Part shown: positions 26,601-38,428 of the stretch, piece by piece
How the letters are laid out: every line of letters begins with the position of its first letter
Position numbering within the stretch: the stretch's first letter is position 1
NCBI GenBank assembly: GCA_028622995.1
Contig: JAJQJQ010000010.1
Location: forward strand, 4,898,001 to 4,962,000
Direction of reading: 5' to 3'
Length of the DNA: 64,000 nucleotides
From: Panagrolaimus kolymaensis
Taxonomy: Eukaryota > Nematoda > Chromadorea > Rhabditida > Panagrolaimidae
The notes under the pieces: generated by a model
The model's database searches: none
The model's input: the letters and a program-made list of their open reading frames with translations, nothing else
Told to the model about the DNA's origin: nothing
Position numbers and translations under genes: made by a program

Positions 26601-27640
26601 AAGCCCTTTTAAAGAAAATCATCAAACGCAATTGCAATTGCAGCAGCAGTTTTCAGCATTTTTTTAGAAAGAAAAAAAAATGCAAAATGGATGAATATCT
26701 TTAATGACATAAAAAAATAAGAAGTCACGCAATAGTAACTATAAGAAGAATAAGAAAACTAAATTAAATCACAATTTTTTGCTTTTTCACCCCGGAAGCA
26801 ACTTGGTTGTTTGCTTGTTTGTGAAAACATGAGCTTCTCATTTTTTTCTTCACAAACAAACTTTAAAGTTTTAACTTGTCTCGTTTAAGCTTCAATTTAC
26901 ATATAACTAGGCTTTTCAATGACTAAGAAAGAAAAAATCTACCCAATAGCCAGAAGCTTTTTAGCGTTTCCACAATTGGGCTTAAATTTATGGAGGAGGC
27001 ATTTGATGATGTGGCTTTTTTTGCTTTTCAACGCATCATCTTTAAAGCATTTTTTAGCTATTTAATCCAACATGGATTCCTTAATTTGTTTTTTATGATG
27101 AAAAGCTTTATAAAAAAAGAGAAACATCCATTTAAAATTGAAAAAAAACATAGTGACTGGACGTTAGTTTAAGCTCAAACATATTTCGAAAGAGAAAATC
27201 ACGTTTTAGAGGCCGATGATACAATAGCAAGGCCGTTTGAAGATAGTTCAAAACAGAAAGGAATTTTTTGAAAACGCAAAAAAAATAACAAAAAAAATAA
27301 TATGACGGAAGATAAAAATCAATTGAATCAAGACTTTATTTAAAAAAGAGAGAAGAAGAAAAAAAAGATTGCGCGATAGAAGTCTGTTGTCTTCTCAAGC
27401 AAATGAAGAAAAAAAACTATCGGAATTGAAAAGGAAGAAAAAAAGAATCTTCTTCCGGTCATGAATCAGAATAATAAAATACACCTGGGGTCAATGACTT
27501 TTTTATGTTTGTTTGAAGAAAAATCAAAATTTACAGTTATCAAAAGTCAAACGAATTTTTACATTAAATGAAGAAAAGATTTTTGGTTGTTTATAATATT
27601 TAAAAACTTTTTAAAATATTTTCATTATTTATAAAAACGT
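23690..27640. other. First part of a long gene-poor region, upstream of plexin
   Basis: No protein gene is supported. The plus strand is visibly A-rich with many runs of five to nine A, and the short open frames are Lys/Phe-rich low complexity. The part next to 23690 should contain the plexin promoter. Confidence 0.45.
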
Positions 27641-27713
27641 TGATCCCGACCGGGTTCGAACCGGTGACTTCTCGCGTGTGAGGCGAGCGTGATAACCACT
27701 TCACTACGGGACC
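27641..27713 (-). tRNA. tRNA-Val, anticodon CAC
   Basis: A complete 73-base cloverleaf can be drawn on the minus strand. The acceptor stem GGTCCCG pairs with CGGGATC (one G-T pair) and is followed by discriminator A. The D arm is GTGA/TCAC, the anticodon stem CTCGC/GCGAG around the loop CTCACAC, and the T arm ACCGG/CCGGT around TTCGAAC. The anticodon is CAC, which reads the Val codon GTG. Internal A box (TAGTGAAGTGGTTA) and B box (GGTTCGAACC) promoters are intact. A TTTTT run about seven bases past the 3' end on the minus strand is a Pol III terminator. No intron is present. Confidence 0.95.
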
Positions 27714-30700
27714 TTCCTCCAGCTATGAGGGGCATAGGAAAGATATGAGCAGTTTTTATTGTTAATGCCACAAAAAAGGAATAAAAAGCATCCCTCACTC
27801 CTCTCCATTTTTCCAGCAAAAAATAAAATAGAAGAAAAAACAGTGTAAGAAAGGTCAAAAATTGGATAATAAAATCAAAAAATTGAATAAAAATTTACAA
27901 TTTAGTCGTGAAAAAAATAAAAAACGCTTTCAGCAGAGTTTGAAAAAAAACCCGACAAAGGATGGTGAAAGGAAGTGCTTGCTGCAAGACGAAAGGATAG
28001 CTCCCAAGGAGCAAGGAGGCTATTTCGTTGCTTGGACAAAAGCAATAAAAGGTCGGTGAAATAAGCTGCAAAAAAGAGATGACTTGACGACCACCTTTAA
28101 ATGATAGTAATAAATCCTAGATTTTATAATGACACGCTTTTTCTTACTCAATTACAAGCAACTGTTACAAACCCTATAAAAAAATTTTTTTCAAAGTAAA
28201 TAAAACCTATTTTGCAAAATAAAAAAGAAAAGATAAAAAATTTAATTAGAAAAAAAGGTTAAAATTTGATAGAAAAAAAGTGGTTAATGACGCTCAAAAT
28301 AAAAATAAAAAGTGACTTGATCTTCTTTTTTTTTATTTTTCAAAAAAGGGGTGCTTGAGAGGGAGACTTCATTGACTTTCTCATTCATCGCGCAACCAAC
28401 ACAACGCAATGAAATGCAACAACGTTTAAACCGTAAACTTTTTTCCGTCGTTTTTCAAATATACGTTGAAAAAAAAGAAGAAAGAATTAAGGTCAAATAA
28501 CGTTGAGTTTAATTTTTTTTTTCCTTTCGTCAGAAGCGTCACATCTTCGTTCATATTGGCGCCGTCGATTCACTCACTCAAAGTTAGTTGAAAAAAGAGA
28601 GTTTGGATGAATGCGGCGTGTGTGGTTGGTTGATGTTTGGCTACTAACTAACAATGCGGGTTTTTTTATTTGAAATTTTTTTACGTGTCCATGTGCGCGG
28701 CGATGCAAACAACAAAAATTGAATGATGGGTCATTAAATGAAATGCCGAGTTCCATCCAAAAATAAAAATAATAAACTCAAAAAGCAAAAATGTGAACAC
28801 ATTAGGAATTTTTTTTAGATGGAGGTATGTAGGAAAAGTTAATCAAAATACATTAACTTTTGTGGTTTTTTAGTCTAAATAAAAAATGAAATGAATTTTT
28901 TTTCCATTTTTTGCAAAAAATAAAAAAATTCAAGGTTAAAGAATGGGAATGAAGAACTGTTTTTGTTTGAGAAAGTTCATATAAAAGACAATCAAAAAAA
29001 AGAGTGATGAAAAATGAAATTATTTTATTTTTTACAATATCATGAGAGAAAAAAGAATGCGACATTGATAAATAAAAATTTTTTTTCGTAAATAAAACCT
29101 AAAAACGGAGAGAAATATAAAAAAAATAAAATAAAAAAATGGAACGTGCTCGATAATGGGCAAAAACGGGGGTTATTTATGAGTTCAGAATTGAACGTTA
29201 ATGATGTCCTATAAAAAAATAAAAAAAGTGAGTATTGCGGTAACCAAGAGATAGAAATCTATCTAAAGGCATTCATTCATACATTCGACCCATGCTGACG
29301 ACAATAAAATAAAAAGGTCAAGAAAGGTGTAAGAAAAAAAAACATATTATCAAAAAAATATGTAAAATTCAACGTCAAAAATAAAAATGAGGAGTAAAGG
29401 AATTAACTGAGCAGCAACGACAATAAAATAAAAGCATTAAAAAGGGAATTTTTCTACAGAAAAAAAATCAGCAAAAGAATAAAAAAGGAAATTTTTTGTG
29501 TAAGCTAGAATTTTTCTAAAATAGAAAGGAATGCTAAACGCAGGCGTCTCTTCTTCTCTCATACATTAAAACACTATTATTATCAGCCGAGGTCATCAAT
29601 CGATCGATTTTTGGGGATCACGTTTTATTTTTATTTTATTTTTAGTTGACTGGACACCGGCAACAAAGCCGATAATGGCGGGAGAGATAGATAGATGGAA
29701 AGAGCCAAGTAGTCAATAACTCTCTCTTTTTGTGTGTGTGATTTTCTTTTTTTTTTAAATGGCTAAACCTATCGACAACAAAAATAAATTCTTTTTAAAC
29801 CTGCTTTAAGGCATTTTAATTCACAGCAGGGAGTCTTCTCGGCATTCAAGTAAAAAAAGGCGCGGTAAAATAACTACGAAACATTTTTTTTTAAATGAAA
29901 TAAATATATTATTCTCGCTTAAACCCGAGAATAAAATTAGCACTTTTAAAGAGGCTTTTTAGAAGCCAGCAAAAATTTTAGTTTATTTATAAACAATTAA
30001 AAAAGAATAGCTTTCGTTTATACACAAAAAGAAAACTTTATGGGGTCAGTTTTCAGGAAGAAGAAAATGAAAGTAGCAGAGGAAGAAAAAATGAAGGAGA
30101 AAATGCGCAATTAAGTTTTTCTCTCTGTCACTAAGATGAGTATTACAAACTTAAAAGCGGTTATAAACACGTGCTCCTCTCCTACATCATCCATAAAAGA
30201 AAGAAAAAGTTTAAAAGTTTTTTTAGTCGGATTTAGTTTTTGCGCAAAAAAAGTAAAAAAAAGTTGCAATACTTGAATCATTAATTAACCGACAAAATAT
30301 AAAATAAATGTAAATTTAAAATTTCCTTAATTTAAATATTAATGAAAAACATATTTCTTTATAAAAAAGGCGGCAAAGCTTAATCCTTTTTTGGGGAATG
30401 GTCAAAGCTACCATTAGCTCCAATAGATTTTTCAGATTAATACACTAATTTTAGAAAATAAATCAGTTTAGTTTAGTTCATGGAAAAAATATTTTTTCTT
30501 TTGTCAACAATGGTTGGCAGTGCCTTGCTTTTGCTATTGCATTTTCTCCTCCGTCAATTAAGTCTATTTAAAAAAGAAAAAAGAAAAGTCAATTCAAACT
30601 TAATCTACCCCTCCACCGCCAGCCAACTACCAATAAGTCGACGACGTCCAACAGAGTGAATTATTTTAAGCTAGCAACAACAGCCGCTGTTTGGCTTTTG

Positions 30701-33700
30701 TCCATTTTTAGTAGTAGCCAATGGTGGATGCAAACAATTAAATTTGTTTTACAAGTTTAACAAAAAAAAAATAGATGCGAAATGGAAAAATATTATGTAA
30801 ATTATTTGTAAACAAACATAAAACTTTTTTTATTCAATTTTCATCGTCGTTTGCCCCCTTTTCTAAAACTTTTTTTTAGATTTCATGGAACCGGTGTTGG
30901 TCAAACAAATAAAATAAGACTTTAAATTTAGAATAGAAATCAGGAGGAAAAGAAAAAAAAGTAACAAGATAAGCTGCTTGCTGGGGGTTAGCAAACAATA
31001 ATAAAAATAAATAAATAATAAAAAAACAACTCAAATAAACTTCTTTCAAATTATAAAAAAATAATACTGGATTAGAATCGCTTTTTTCTTTTAATGATTG
31101 AAGAAAGATTGCAAGAAAGCAATCAAAAAAAAAAACGAACGAATGATCAAAAACGGAGCTAAGCTAAAAAAATAGAAATAATTATAAATTGATAAAATAA
31201 AGCGATAATTGACAGGCGTATATGTATATTAATAAAAAATAACAAATTAACAAAAAAAAAATTAATGGTTTCTTGTTTTTTCAAACATTTTTGTGATGAA
31301 ATATGATGACGAAAAGGTTTTTTTAAAACGTTTAAAAAAATGGAAGACAGATAATCTTGTTAGTTTAAAAAAGGGAACAGTGACTAAATAAACGACCGTT
31401 CTGATACTCATCAAATCAGCGAAGTCGAATCATCATCGTTTTTTAGTTTAGGAAAGTCACCAAAACCAAAACAGAAAAAGGAGGTAAACAGGCAATTAAT
31501 AAAAAAAAAGGCAAAGACAATAATCAAAAATTTCTTTTGACCTCGAAATCAATCAAAAAATTGCATTCCAAAAAATTTAACCGGATCAGTTTATATTTTA
31601 TATTTTAATTTAGAAAAAAATCAAAATTGCTAAAAGCAAGAAAATGCAAGGAAAGAAAAGACCATCTGTCAAAAAGAGGAGAGAAAATGAAGAAGCGAGA
31701 AAACCGCGCACTACTACTCTATGCATTGCCACCACAGCCACCTGCTTGCTTTGCTCGATATTCTTTTTTTTCTCCTCTTTCGTTTTTCTCTTTTTGCGCT
31801 TCTTTTTTACAAAATGAAATGAAACAAAAAAATCAAATCGACAAATGACCATAAGAAAAAAAAAGGAAATAACAACAAAAAATAAATCGAGGACAAGAAA
31901 ACTTTTTTCGTCTGAGCCAAGGAAAAGCAACAGGAAAAAAAATTGCATTCCATTAAAATATGTAACATGGCATATCCGACGACAACTTTTTTTCTTCATA
32001 GTTTCAATTTTATTCGCGGTGTTCTTTTTATATTTTATGATTGGCCTTGAAAAACAAAACAAAAAAAACTTGCAATGAACCTCGCCTTTCCTCACCTTAC
32101 CTTGTTTTGCGCTGCCACCACCTGTAGATCGCTCCAAAAAACAAAAATTAATTTTTTTCCTCGAAAAAAAATAGTAGATAGATTGATTTTTTGTTTCAGT
32201 TTCAAAAAATAAAGATGAAAAAAAGTTACAATGCTTTTGTGAACGCCAACAATAACTAACGGAGCGAAGGGCGTCTGCCACGCATATGCATGCGACGACG
32301 ACCCAAACCAATTTTCTAATTATCGCCCTTTTAACGTTTTAAAGGTTTGAAGGAGTTTTTTTACACTGCCTTTTTGCTGCCAGTTAGATCGAATCGAACA
32401 ATAACACCTTAAAAAAATAAGAAGAAGAAATTATTTTCACTTTATCTAAATTTAAAAAAAAGTGAATGAAAATGGAGTCAACTTTTCTTCTTCTTCAAAA
32501 ATGGTGTAAACTGACGCGATAATGATTTTTTGTTGCAAAAATTACTAAAATTATAGGCTGTTAAATGCAAAGAATACAATTACTATTAAAGGACACGCAA
32601 GATTTGGTTATTTAAGTCAATAAAATAAAGTAAGTATGTAAGCAAATTAAAAACAGAAAAGAAGTCAAAAACCGACGACGACAGATGTCGTCTCCAAATA
32701 AAATTTTTTTTGACCTGTCGTCGTCTTCTTTAAGCTTATGTTTAACTAACTTTTTTTGCGCAATCTTTTTGGAATTTCTGTTCTTTCTTAGTTGGTGGAA
32801 GGTGCTAAACGATCTCCTCCTATTAGCAGCATCTTTAAAAAGGGAATGGGAACCAAATATGTGTGTGTATGTATGAATTTGGAGTTGAAGCTGTCGCACT
32901 TTTTTTTCTCAATGTTCTCTTTATCTTTCATCATCAACAAGAAGCTGCTTTTTCGCAGTTTGTTAAAAGACGACAAAATATTTTTTCTTATGCGCGCAAA
33001 AAAAAAAAGACAGCGTTTCAAGAGCTTGACCTATAGCATTTTAACGTCGTAGTCGTCGTCGTCGGTTGCAAATTTTTTTTAAACGACGACGACAAAGAAA
33101 AGTCACCAAAAAAGCATTTTCTCGCTTTAGGCCATTTTTAGCTTTTTCGAAGCTTCTTAAAAAGGGGATGATGATGCATGTACTTGCTAACTTTTGGTGT
33201 TAGTAGTAAAAAGGAAAAACAAATGAATGTCTTGGTAGTTTTATATTTTTAAAGAAAGGATGTTACATCATAAAACAAAGTTCTAAAAAAAGATTTTTTC
33301 CAAAAAGGGATGTTACTTTTTAAAAAAGAGAAGAAAAAAATCAACGCATCGATAAGAGCTAAGGAAAAAATAGGCAGACGACGGAAGAATATAATATTGA
33401 TCAACGAAAGCAATGTGAGAAGAAAAAGGAAAAAAGAAGATCACATCGATAAGTTGCGTGTTGGTACTGACTGTAGAAAAAGGGAAAACAAAACAAAAAA
33501 TGCGGAAGCAAATGAAAAAAATCAAAGTGTTTTGTAATAATAAAAATAATATGGATAGCTTTAAGCTTTTGGAGGTTGTGAATGCACATATTTGCAAATG
33601 ATTTAAAAAGAAGAACTATTTTTCAAGAAAAAAATACGAAAAGATGGAGAGAAAACTCAAAATTCAAAAAATCTAACAAACAAAAAAATCAACGACAAAG

Positions 33701-36165
33701 AAAAGAAGAAGAAAATTCAAAAGCTTTGACTGGCGCCAAAAAAAGCAGAAGATTCGTTTCAATGAGTAATATTCTTTTTACCTTCATATTTTTTTCAGCG
33801 ATGAAAAAGAATAAATGCCAAGAAATACGATCTTTAAAAAATCTCAAAAAATTTGAGTTTTCAATTATACTCTCAAGAGTTCAAAGTGGCATAGATTTGC
33901 CATTGTTGTTGGTTTGGATTGGATGAATAAAACAAAAATGGCGCAAATATGCGTGCTTGAAATGAAAAAGAAAAAGGGAATTCACAGAAATTTGAGATGG
34001 TGCCAATGCCATACAGGAAAAAACTTTCGAAGTTCAAATAGTTTTTTTGGGTAGCAAAAAAGAAGTCATAGCTAATTTGAGAAGTCGTCGCCGGGCTTTC
34101 GTTTGTTGGTTTCATTTTGGGTCAAAACAACACCCGAATCTTTTCATCCATCGAGAAGTTGACACCCGACACGCAAAGAAAATCTTTGTGCTAAAGTTGC
34201 CGATTTTATATTGGATAAAAAAATATACTTACTTTCTTCTTTCTTTTTTTTTTTTTGCATTAAAGAAGATTTTTTGTAAAAAAGTAGCTTGCCTTCTTGC
34301 ACTTTTTTTAGTTGTTTCATTGTAAATTTTTTAAGTGATGATTGGAAAAGAAACTTAATTTTTTTCTTGTTATTTTTGTTTTAAAAGAAAAAAAGAATTT
34401 AGAGAGATTTGAGACTTGTAGAAAGCCTCATCCTCTTATTTTATGTATGTTATTCTTGTTCCACGTTTTTATGCGCGGCGTACATCATAAAAAAAATAGA
34501 GAGAGTCGGAAAAAAAGAAAACGATAATCAAATAGAAAGAAAGAAAAAAATAAGTGGTGATTTACGACTTCTTCTTGTATGTAATTGCAAAAAAAATTAT
34601 AATCAAGTGTATGGAACAAAACGTTATATTGTTTTTTTTTGTTAAACTCTTGAAGCTACTAAAAAAGATTTTTGCCGCCATCGCTTAAAAATAAAAATAA
34701 AAATAAAATAAAGGATGCTTTTTCCATTGTGGAAAAAATAAAATAGAGGAGAAAGGTAAAAAAGCGAAGACACTTTGAGAAAAAAGAATTGCTTCTTTTT
34801 CAAATTTTTTCTTCTGCAAAAAAAGTGAATGAGTGAATTTTTGAAGTGTCAACAACATCAGTGAAAATAAAGAGTAGCTAGCTAAGGCGTCCATATTTTG
34901 CTTTCTTTAAATTTGGTTAAGGACATCATTTTTTTAACAACATTGTTCCTTTTTTTCACACGAGGTTAGCGGGGTTTTTATTGGCTTAAAACCATATGCT
35001 AAATTCCTACACAGCAGGAAGAAAGAAAAAAAGTTGTGCAAAAAAACAAAATTAAACCAGATAACAAAATTTTTGCAAGGAAAAAAAATATAGTCGAAAA
35101 AAACATAAGTTTATGTTGGTTATGTTGTATGACACAGATAATCTACATTAAAATAAAACACAACAACATTCTGATGCCGCCATTTTTTTGTTGTTGTTCT
35201 TGTCTTCAAGCTTCGAATCGAAGAAGCAAAGAAAAAGGCATTATGTGTTTTTGTCGCCAAAAAAAACCAAACTAACAACAGCAGAAGCAATAGCAAAGTT
35301 CTTTCTTCTCATGGGACCACACTCAGTGGCGAAGTAGTGGCTACTCCTTCTTCTTCTTCTCCATTATACTAAAGAGGTTCAAAGTTGCTGCAAATAAGAG
35401 CAAGCCATTTTAAGCACTACGTCTATCATGTTGCAACTTTTCACACATTATTTTTTACTATGTAGAAGTTATTATTGATCATTTAACGCTTCATAGGAAT
35501 TTATTCCGATGGTAGTAAAATACAAGTAGATAACTTTAGAACTGTCCATAATTAGGTTAATATATTATTTCCTGTTTAAATGACTGATTTACGGAGATAT
35601 TTAAAATTCAAAAAAATGTGTTTATGTTCATCGAAGTGTGATATTACCTGAATTTTTAGTCAAACAACACTTTGCACGATTAGAATTTATTCATCTTTGT
35701 CATTAATCATTTTTTTTATAGCAGCAAAGAAAGAAATATCATCAAAATTTTACTTCCATTTTCCATTCACTATATTTTGTTTTGAACTTCAAGCAAAAAA
35801 TATGATGATTAGAATTTGCCGCTTTTTTTACATTTTTTTATTCTTTTAGTACTTTTTTTGATTTTCCACGCATGCAGCTAATTATCGCAAGTAATGATGA
35901 TTCAAAAAATAGCATATTTTTCTTCTTATTTTTGCTGTTAAGACGAATTATAATTATTGTTGACAAATAAGGGAAAAGCATAGCATTTTTAACATCATGG
36001 ATTGATTTTTTTACGATAACGACCATCGAAGGGTGATTGAGGAGAAAAGGTGTGTCTCAGAAACGTAGGCTTTTTTAACAGTCATTCATTTTTCTCATTC
36101 CTTTGCTGCTTTTTATTTTTCATCCTTAAATTTTTTTAACAACAAAAAAACTAAAATATTTAAAA
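27714..36165. other. Second part of the long gene-poor region
   Basis: About 8.5 kb without a supported gene. The plus strand is A- and purine-rich for most of it, with repeated aaaaag/gaagaaa patterns. CGA/TCG trinucleotide patches occur near 32670-32725 and 33048-33091. The longest open frame (31610-32311, minus) is Phe/Ser/Lys low complexity with no domain. The last few hundred bases should hold the promoter of the membrane-protein gene at 36166. Confidence 0.45.
33048..33091. repeat. TCG/CGA trinucleotide inverted repeat
   Basis: A run of GTCGTCGTC units is followed after an A/T spacer by ACGACGACGAC, so the two arms can pair as a hairpin with a stem of about ten bases. Similar CGACGACGAC and GTCGTCGTC patches lie at about 32672-32725. 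Confidence 0.6.
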
Positions 36166-37151
36166 ATGGTAATTGCTTTTTTTAGTTTTTTTTTGATTTA
36201 AAAATAGTAAAATTTAGGTTTTAACTCGATATGATGCAAATTCATTGAGGCCTATTCGTTATGCACAAGAGCCAGGTATTACTATGATGCCAAGAGTTAG
36301 CCTTCCTGGTGACATAAGAAATAATGTAAGGAAGGATTAATTTTTAAGTTACATTAAACATGGTGAAAATTTTAGGATATGAATTTGTTGGCCCGATCCA
36401 CAGCTTTGGTTCCCGCATTTCAACCACCAATGATGGGAACCCTTAGCCGCCAAACTGGACAAATCCATCAAGGTTTATTGCCTGGTAGCATCACTGAAGA
36501 AGATGACGCAGATCCAGATTGGGAAGCTATTTTACATAGCAATCAAGAAATTGGAATATCTCGCTTTTTAACTTTAATCAAAAAATTTCCTGCCATTGGA
36601 TTGATTTTGATTTCACTTTGGATTGTTTGGGGCCGTGGATTTAATACAGAATTGAAAACCATTGAAAAAAATATGGGAATTTGTGGACTTATTGGTGGAG
36701 TAATTACAGCCGTGGGAGTAACTCTCACAAGCCAACATCATTCAAATAATAAAAATTCAGCAAAATATCAAACTTGGCGACGACTTTTTGTTTCGATGAT
36801 TAATGGACTTTGCTCTGTGGCTGTTATCGTTTTTGGTGCTGTTGCTTTATCCGATATTCATTCTGAGGTTTAATTATATTTTAAAAATTAAATATTTAAA
36901 CTTTAACTTTTAAGAAAGAAAAAAATGCTTATGAACTCCCGTCATTATCCGTTAATGAACGAACCGCTCATGCTGCAGCTTTAACCGGTGTTGGACTTTT
37001 GATTGCATTTTTTTCCATTTTATCTTTAATTTTTGGAGCACATGCTTTACTCAAAGTTCATAAAGCTGAGCATCAAGTTAATGTTGCCAGGCGTCGTCAA
37101 AAAACAGTCGAATATTTAAATCCTGCATTTGGAACCGTAGATGCTTGGTAA
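36166..37151 (+). CDS. Unrecognised four-pass membrane protein
   Basis: Proposed exons 36166-36168, 36218-36325, 36376-36867 and 36915-37151 give 279 residues. The first coding exon would be the ATG alone, followed by a gtaatt donor. If that is wrong, the first in-frame Met is in the GITMMPR segment of exon 2. The protein has a polar N-terminus of about 110 residues with a Pro-rich part and an acidic EEDDADPDWE patch. Four hydrophobic helices follow: FPAIGLILISLWIVWG, CGLIGGVITAVGVTL, LCSVAVIVFGAVAL and VGLLIAFFSILSLIFGA. The tail is short and basic. Loops are small, which suggests a tetraspan/MARVEL-like shape, but I see no family signature and assign no function. Confidence 0.72.
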
Positions 37152-37647
37152 AAAAAATCAAATTCAAATTTTTGTCTTTTACTGTAAAATAAAATAAACT
37201 ATTACCTTTTATGAATAAATTAATTTTCTTTAAACTAGACACTGCTTTATTAAATTGTTTGTTATTTGCTTCCATTCAATATTCGAACACTTTTGGACGA
37301 AAGGATATGTTTTGTTTTTACAATAAAAAGTGAAGGATATTCATAGTATTTCTTGCAAAAAATTTGTTAAAAGTAATTACAAAGTATACGCAAGTATTGT
37401 AGAAAATATAAACCGTAGCTTAGAGTTTTTCTTCAATCGGAAAATGAAGAATTAATTTTTTTTAAATATCGTATTATCTAATATTAGTCATCACTGAACA
37501 TTTTGGCCCAGTATCTGGAGTGAAAAAAAAAACAAAAGTTTATTTTTTGTAACGCAAAAATTTGTTTAATTCAAAAAATTATTTGCTTAATTTTTTTATT
37601 ATGCGTTTCACAAAATTATTTTGTTTTAATTTTATACTAGGCGCTAC

Positions 37648-37664
37648 GCGGACCTTCGGTCCGC
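37648..37664. repeat. Perfect GC-rich hairpin GCGGACC-TTC-GGTCCGC
   Basis: A seven-base perfect stem closed by a TTC loop in otherwise AT-rich DNA. An outer AGGC (37639-37642) can pair with GCCT (37671-37674), giving a two-tier stem. No gene is attached to it. Confidence 0.75.
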
Positions 37665-37929
37665 CATGAAGCCTGTTTTATGTAAATTATTACGAAAATT
37701 TTATCATTAATTATTTTATCTTTACTCTGGAAGATAAGATCGCCATATCCGCAACATCGCAGACTAATTTACTTCTTTAAGGTCTTCTAAGCTTGTTCTA
37801 AATTGCCCCTAACAATTCCTATAGCATACTAATCAATTGCAAACGATTTCTCAGCTTTCTTTCAATTTGGATCCTACAAAACCATTTTCAAAGATCCCCA
37901 ATTGTTAATTGCTCCTCAAAGTTAGCCCC

Positions 37930-38037
37930 TTGGATCTTTTCCTTGCAATAGGGGACTTGGATCTTTTCCTTCTTATTCGAGCCTGGGATCTCCTCCCTCT
38001 TATTCGGGCCTTGGATCTTTTCCTTGTTATTGGATCA
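37930..38037. repeat. 27-bp tandem repeat, four units
   Basis: Units start at 37930, 37957, 37984 and 38011 with an exact 27-base period. Each begins TTGGATCTTTTCCTT or a close variant (the third has TGGGATCTCCTCCCT). Because 27 is divisible by three the block stays open in one frame and would read as a nine-residue repeat of the form LDLFLLIRA. I regard this as a minisatellite, not a protein. Confidence 0.8.
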
Positions 38038-38428
38038 TTGGATAACAATAATCGCTTCCTCAAAAAACAAACGACCGTTCATCATCGCTTCCTTTTTATG
38101 AAATGCAAACGCGTTTTCTTTCCTTGCGCATTCATTCTTTTTTGTATATGCAAATTTTCATCATTTATTTTCCTTTTTCCCATGAAACAATTCCAAACCC
38201 CGAACGAACGAAATGACGAACGAACGCACAATGAAAATTACTGGGAAGGATTTTTTGAATTAAGGAGAGAACATTCACAAAAAGCATTATCGGCCATTTT
38301 ACTTTTTTTAACGTGATAAATTTATTGACACTTTTATTGATTGAAAACTTTTTCTTTCTGAAAGAAAATAAATCACGCCCGCTGCATCTTTATTTCATTT
38401 TTTTAGTGTAAAATTCATTTATTAAATT

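Larger units (their letters stand above)
37152..38428. other. Intergenic region with a hairpin and a tandem repeat
   Basis: About 1.3 kb between two plus-strand genes. It holds the GC-rich hairpin at 37648-37664 and the 27-bp tandem repeat at 37930-38037, described separately. An open frame spans the repeat (37909-38316) but begins only at TTG and looks non-coding outside the repeat. A GAACGAACGAA-type microsatellite lies near 38201-38226. Confidence 0.5.

Noticed and set aside
31610..32311. 233-codon minus-strand open frame, the longest in the gene desert
   Set aside because: Composition is Phe/Ser/Lys homopolymer-like, reflecting A- and T-runs; no domain, start context or splice evidence.
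37909..38316. 135-codon open frame over the 27-bp tandem repeat
   Set aside because: Begins at TTG, repeat-derived in its first part and low complexity after; kept as a repeat only.
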